Shown one piece after another: positions 21,987-23,244 of a DNA stretch of 23,244 nt (the first letter of the stretch is position 1; every line of letters starts with the position of its first letter). The notes under the pieces are model-generated. The model worked only from the letters and a program-made list of their open reading frames with translations. It was not told the origin of the DNA and did no database searches. Position numbers and translations under genes: made by a program. Source of the DNA: Alistipes sp. (lineage in GTDB: Bacteria; Bacteroidota; Bacteroidia; Bacteroidales; Rikenellaceae); NCBI GenBank assembly GCA_031285485.1, contig JAITWC010000174.1:1-23244 (forward strand), given 5' to 3'.

Positions 21987-23216
21987 ATGAACAACCAACC
22001 GGCCGTGATCGACGAAGCCCCTCGCGAGAGGCTTTGGACGCGGAGTTTTGTGCAGATCTGCATTGCGAACTTCCTGATGTGTTTCGCCTTCTACACCCTT
22101 GTGCCCACGCTGCCATTCTACCTTGAGGAGGTGTTCGGGGCGGGCCGCACCACAATCGGCATCATCCTGTCGTGCTACACCGTGGCGGTGCTGTGCGTCC
22201 GTCCGTTCGCGGGGTGGATCGCCGACACATTCGCCCGCAAGCCGCTATACATCGTTGCCTACTTTCTGTTCATCGCCTTTTTCACGGGCTATCTGGTGGC
22301 GGGAACGCTGCTGGTTTTCGGACTGCTGAGGGTTGCGCACGGGGTTTTGTTCGGCATGGTCACCACGACGGGCAACACTCTGGTGATCGACATCATGCCG
22401 TCGTCGAGGCGCGGCGAAGGGCTGGGCTACTACGGGGTTATGAACAATCTGGCTATGAGCGTCGGCCCGATGATCGGCCTTTTCGTCGCCGCGGCCCACA
22501 ACTACGACGCCATCTTCTACTGCGCGTTGGCGTCGGGCGGTCTGGGGCTGATCTTCGCGGGGAGCGTGAAGGCCCCGCGGGTGCAGCCCAAGACGTCGAA
22601 CCGCGGAGTGTCGCTCGACCGTTTTTTCCTGCGCAAGGGCATTCCGGCGGCCATCGCCATGATCCCTATGGCCATTCCGTGGGGCATGACGATGACCTTC
22701 ATCGCGATGCACGCGGGCGAGGTGGGTCTCACGGCCAACACCGCCTACTTTTTCACCGTGATGGCGGTGGGTCTGATAATCTCGCGCATCGGGTCGGGCA
22801 AGCGCGTCGACCGCGGGCAGATCACCCAAGTGATACTTCAGGGTATGATAATCGTCTTCGTGGGTATAGTCTGCGAGGCGTTTCTGGAAATGGCCGCGGG
22901 CTGGCACCTCCACGCGGGCTACGCGCTCTATTTCGCGGCGGCGTTTCTCATCGGTTTCGGCTACGGCACGATCTTCCCGGCGTCGAACACCCTGTTCGTC
23001 GACCTCGCACCCAACGACCGCCGCGCCACGGCCAACGCCACCTACCTCACGGGCTGGGATGTGGGCATCGGGTTGGGGATGTTCTTCGGCGGCCGCATAG
23101 CCGACCGCTGGGGCCTCGGCACGATCTACTGGTTCGACATCGCCATCTCGGCCGTCGCCATAGTGTGGTTCGCCGCCTGCGTCGCTCCCCACTTCCACCG
23201 CAACAAACTGCGATGA
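21987..23216 (+). CDS. MFS transporter
   Basis: A 409-residue, 12-helix major facilitator protein. The first half has the motif A-type loop GWIADTFARKP between helices 2 and 3 and a GLGYYGVMNNLAMSVGPMIG helix 5 (the motif C/antiporter-like region). The second half repeats the fold after a central loop (APRVQPKTSNRGVSLDRFF). These features resemble drug/metabolite H+ antiporters, so efflux is more likely than uptake, but the substrate is unknown. It is 12 bp after the reductase-deaminase, so it probably belongs to the same operon and may export a product or a substrate analogue. The window ends 28 bp later with no terminator visible. Confidence 0.85.
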   Translation: MNNQPAVIDEAPRERLWTRSFVQICIANFLMCFAFYTLVPTLPFYLEEVFGAGRTTIGIILSCYTVAVLCVRPFAGWIADTFARKPLYIVAYFLFIAFFTGYLVAGTLLVFGLLRVAHGVLFGMVTTTGNTLVIDIMPSSRRGEGLGYYGVMNNLAMSVGPMIGLFVAAAHNYDAIFYCALASGGLGLIFAGSVKAPRVQPKTSNRGVSLDRFFLRKGIPAAIAMIPMAIPWGMTMTFIAMHAGEVGLTANTAYFFTVMAVGLIISRIGSGKRVDRGQITQVILQGMIIVFVGIVCEAFLEMAAGWHLHAGYALYFAAAFLIGFGYGTIFPASNTLFVDLAPNDRRATANATYLTGWDVGIGLGMFFGGRIADRWGLGTIYWFDIAISAVAIVWFAACVAPHFHRNKLR

Positions 23217-23244
23217 TCATCTGAAACCGTGCGATCCGCTCCCG

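Overview
The window looks like a chromosomal segment of a high-GC gut-type Bacteroidetes, probably Bacteroidales of the Alistipes/Rikenellaceae kind (inference). The basis is the set of TAnnTTTG -7 boxes upstream of genes, the HipBST-type toxin-antitoxin remnant, the rsfS-ftsH-cdsA-psd gene order, a small outer-membrane barrel protein and an AddB-like nuclease. No rRNA, tRNA or CRISPR was seen.

Layout. 1-1335 is an accessory, eroded patch: the 3' tail of an IS transposase with a tandemly duplicated IS end, a hipB-hipS pair cut off where its kinase should start, an unrecognised acidic protein and a solitary IS-end fragment. 1336-8342 holds an outer-membrane protein (-), a divergent AddB-like nuclease (+), a SulP transporter (+), a 2[4Fe-4S] ferredoxin (+) and mqnC of the futalosine menaquinone route (+). 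8388-15204 is one tight seven-gene minus-strand operon: rsfS, ftsH, cdsA, psd, a stand-alone riboflavin kinase, ahcY and a secreted serine hydrolase. It joins ribosome silencing, membrane proteolysis, phosphatidylethanolamine synthesis, flavin synthesis and the methyl cycle. 15595-19491 carries oxyR, rarA and trpB2 (-). 19675-23216 is a plus-strand operon of a membrane metallophosphoesterase, a reductase-deaminase with RibD domains in reversed order, and an MFS transporter.

The most unusual signal is not a gene. Four separate intergenic tandem arrays (about 1214-1295, 6900-7120, 15275-15580 and 17836-18057) have different sequences but the same 41-bp period, checked by position counting. All four lie between two genes of the same direction. 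Two of them sit after a clear intrinsic terminator and before the next gene's promoter, which favours a role in DNA rather than RNA. Divergent and convergent gaps in the window lack them.

Other points of note: a 13-bp inverted repeat around the hipB promoter, a riboflavin kinase without its FAD-synthetase half, -7 boxes so close to ATG that two mRNAs are predicted to be leaderless, and a 14-bp tandem duplication that creates a decoy start before the AddB-like gene.
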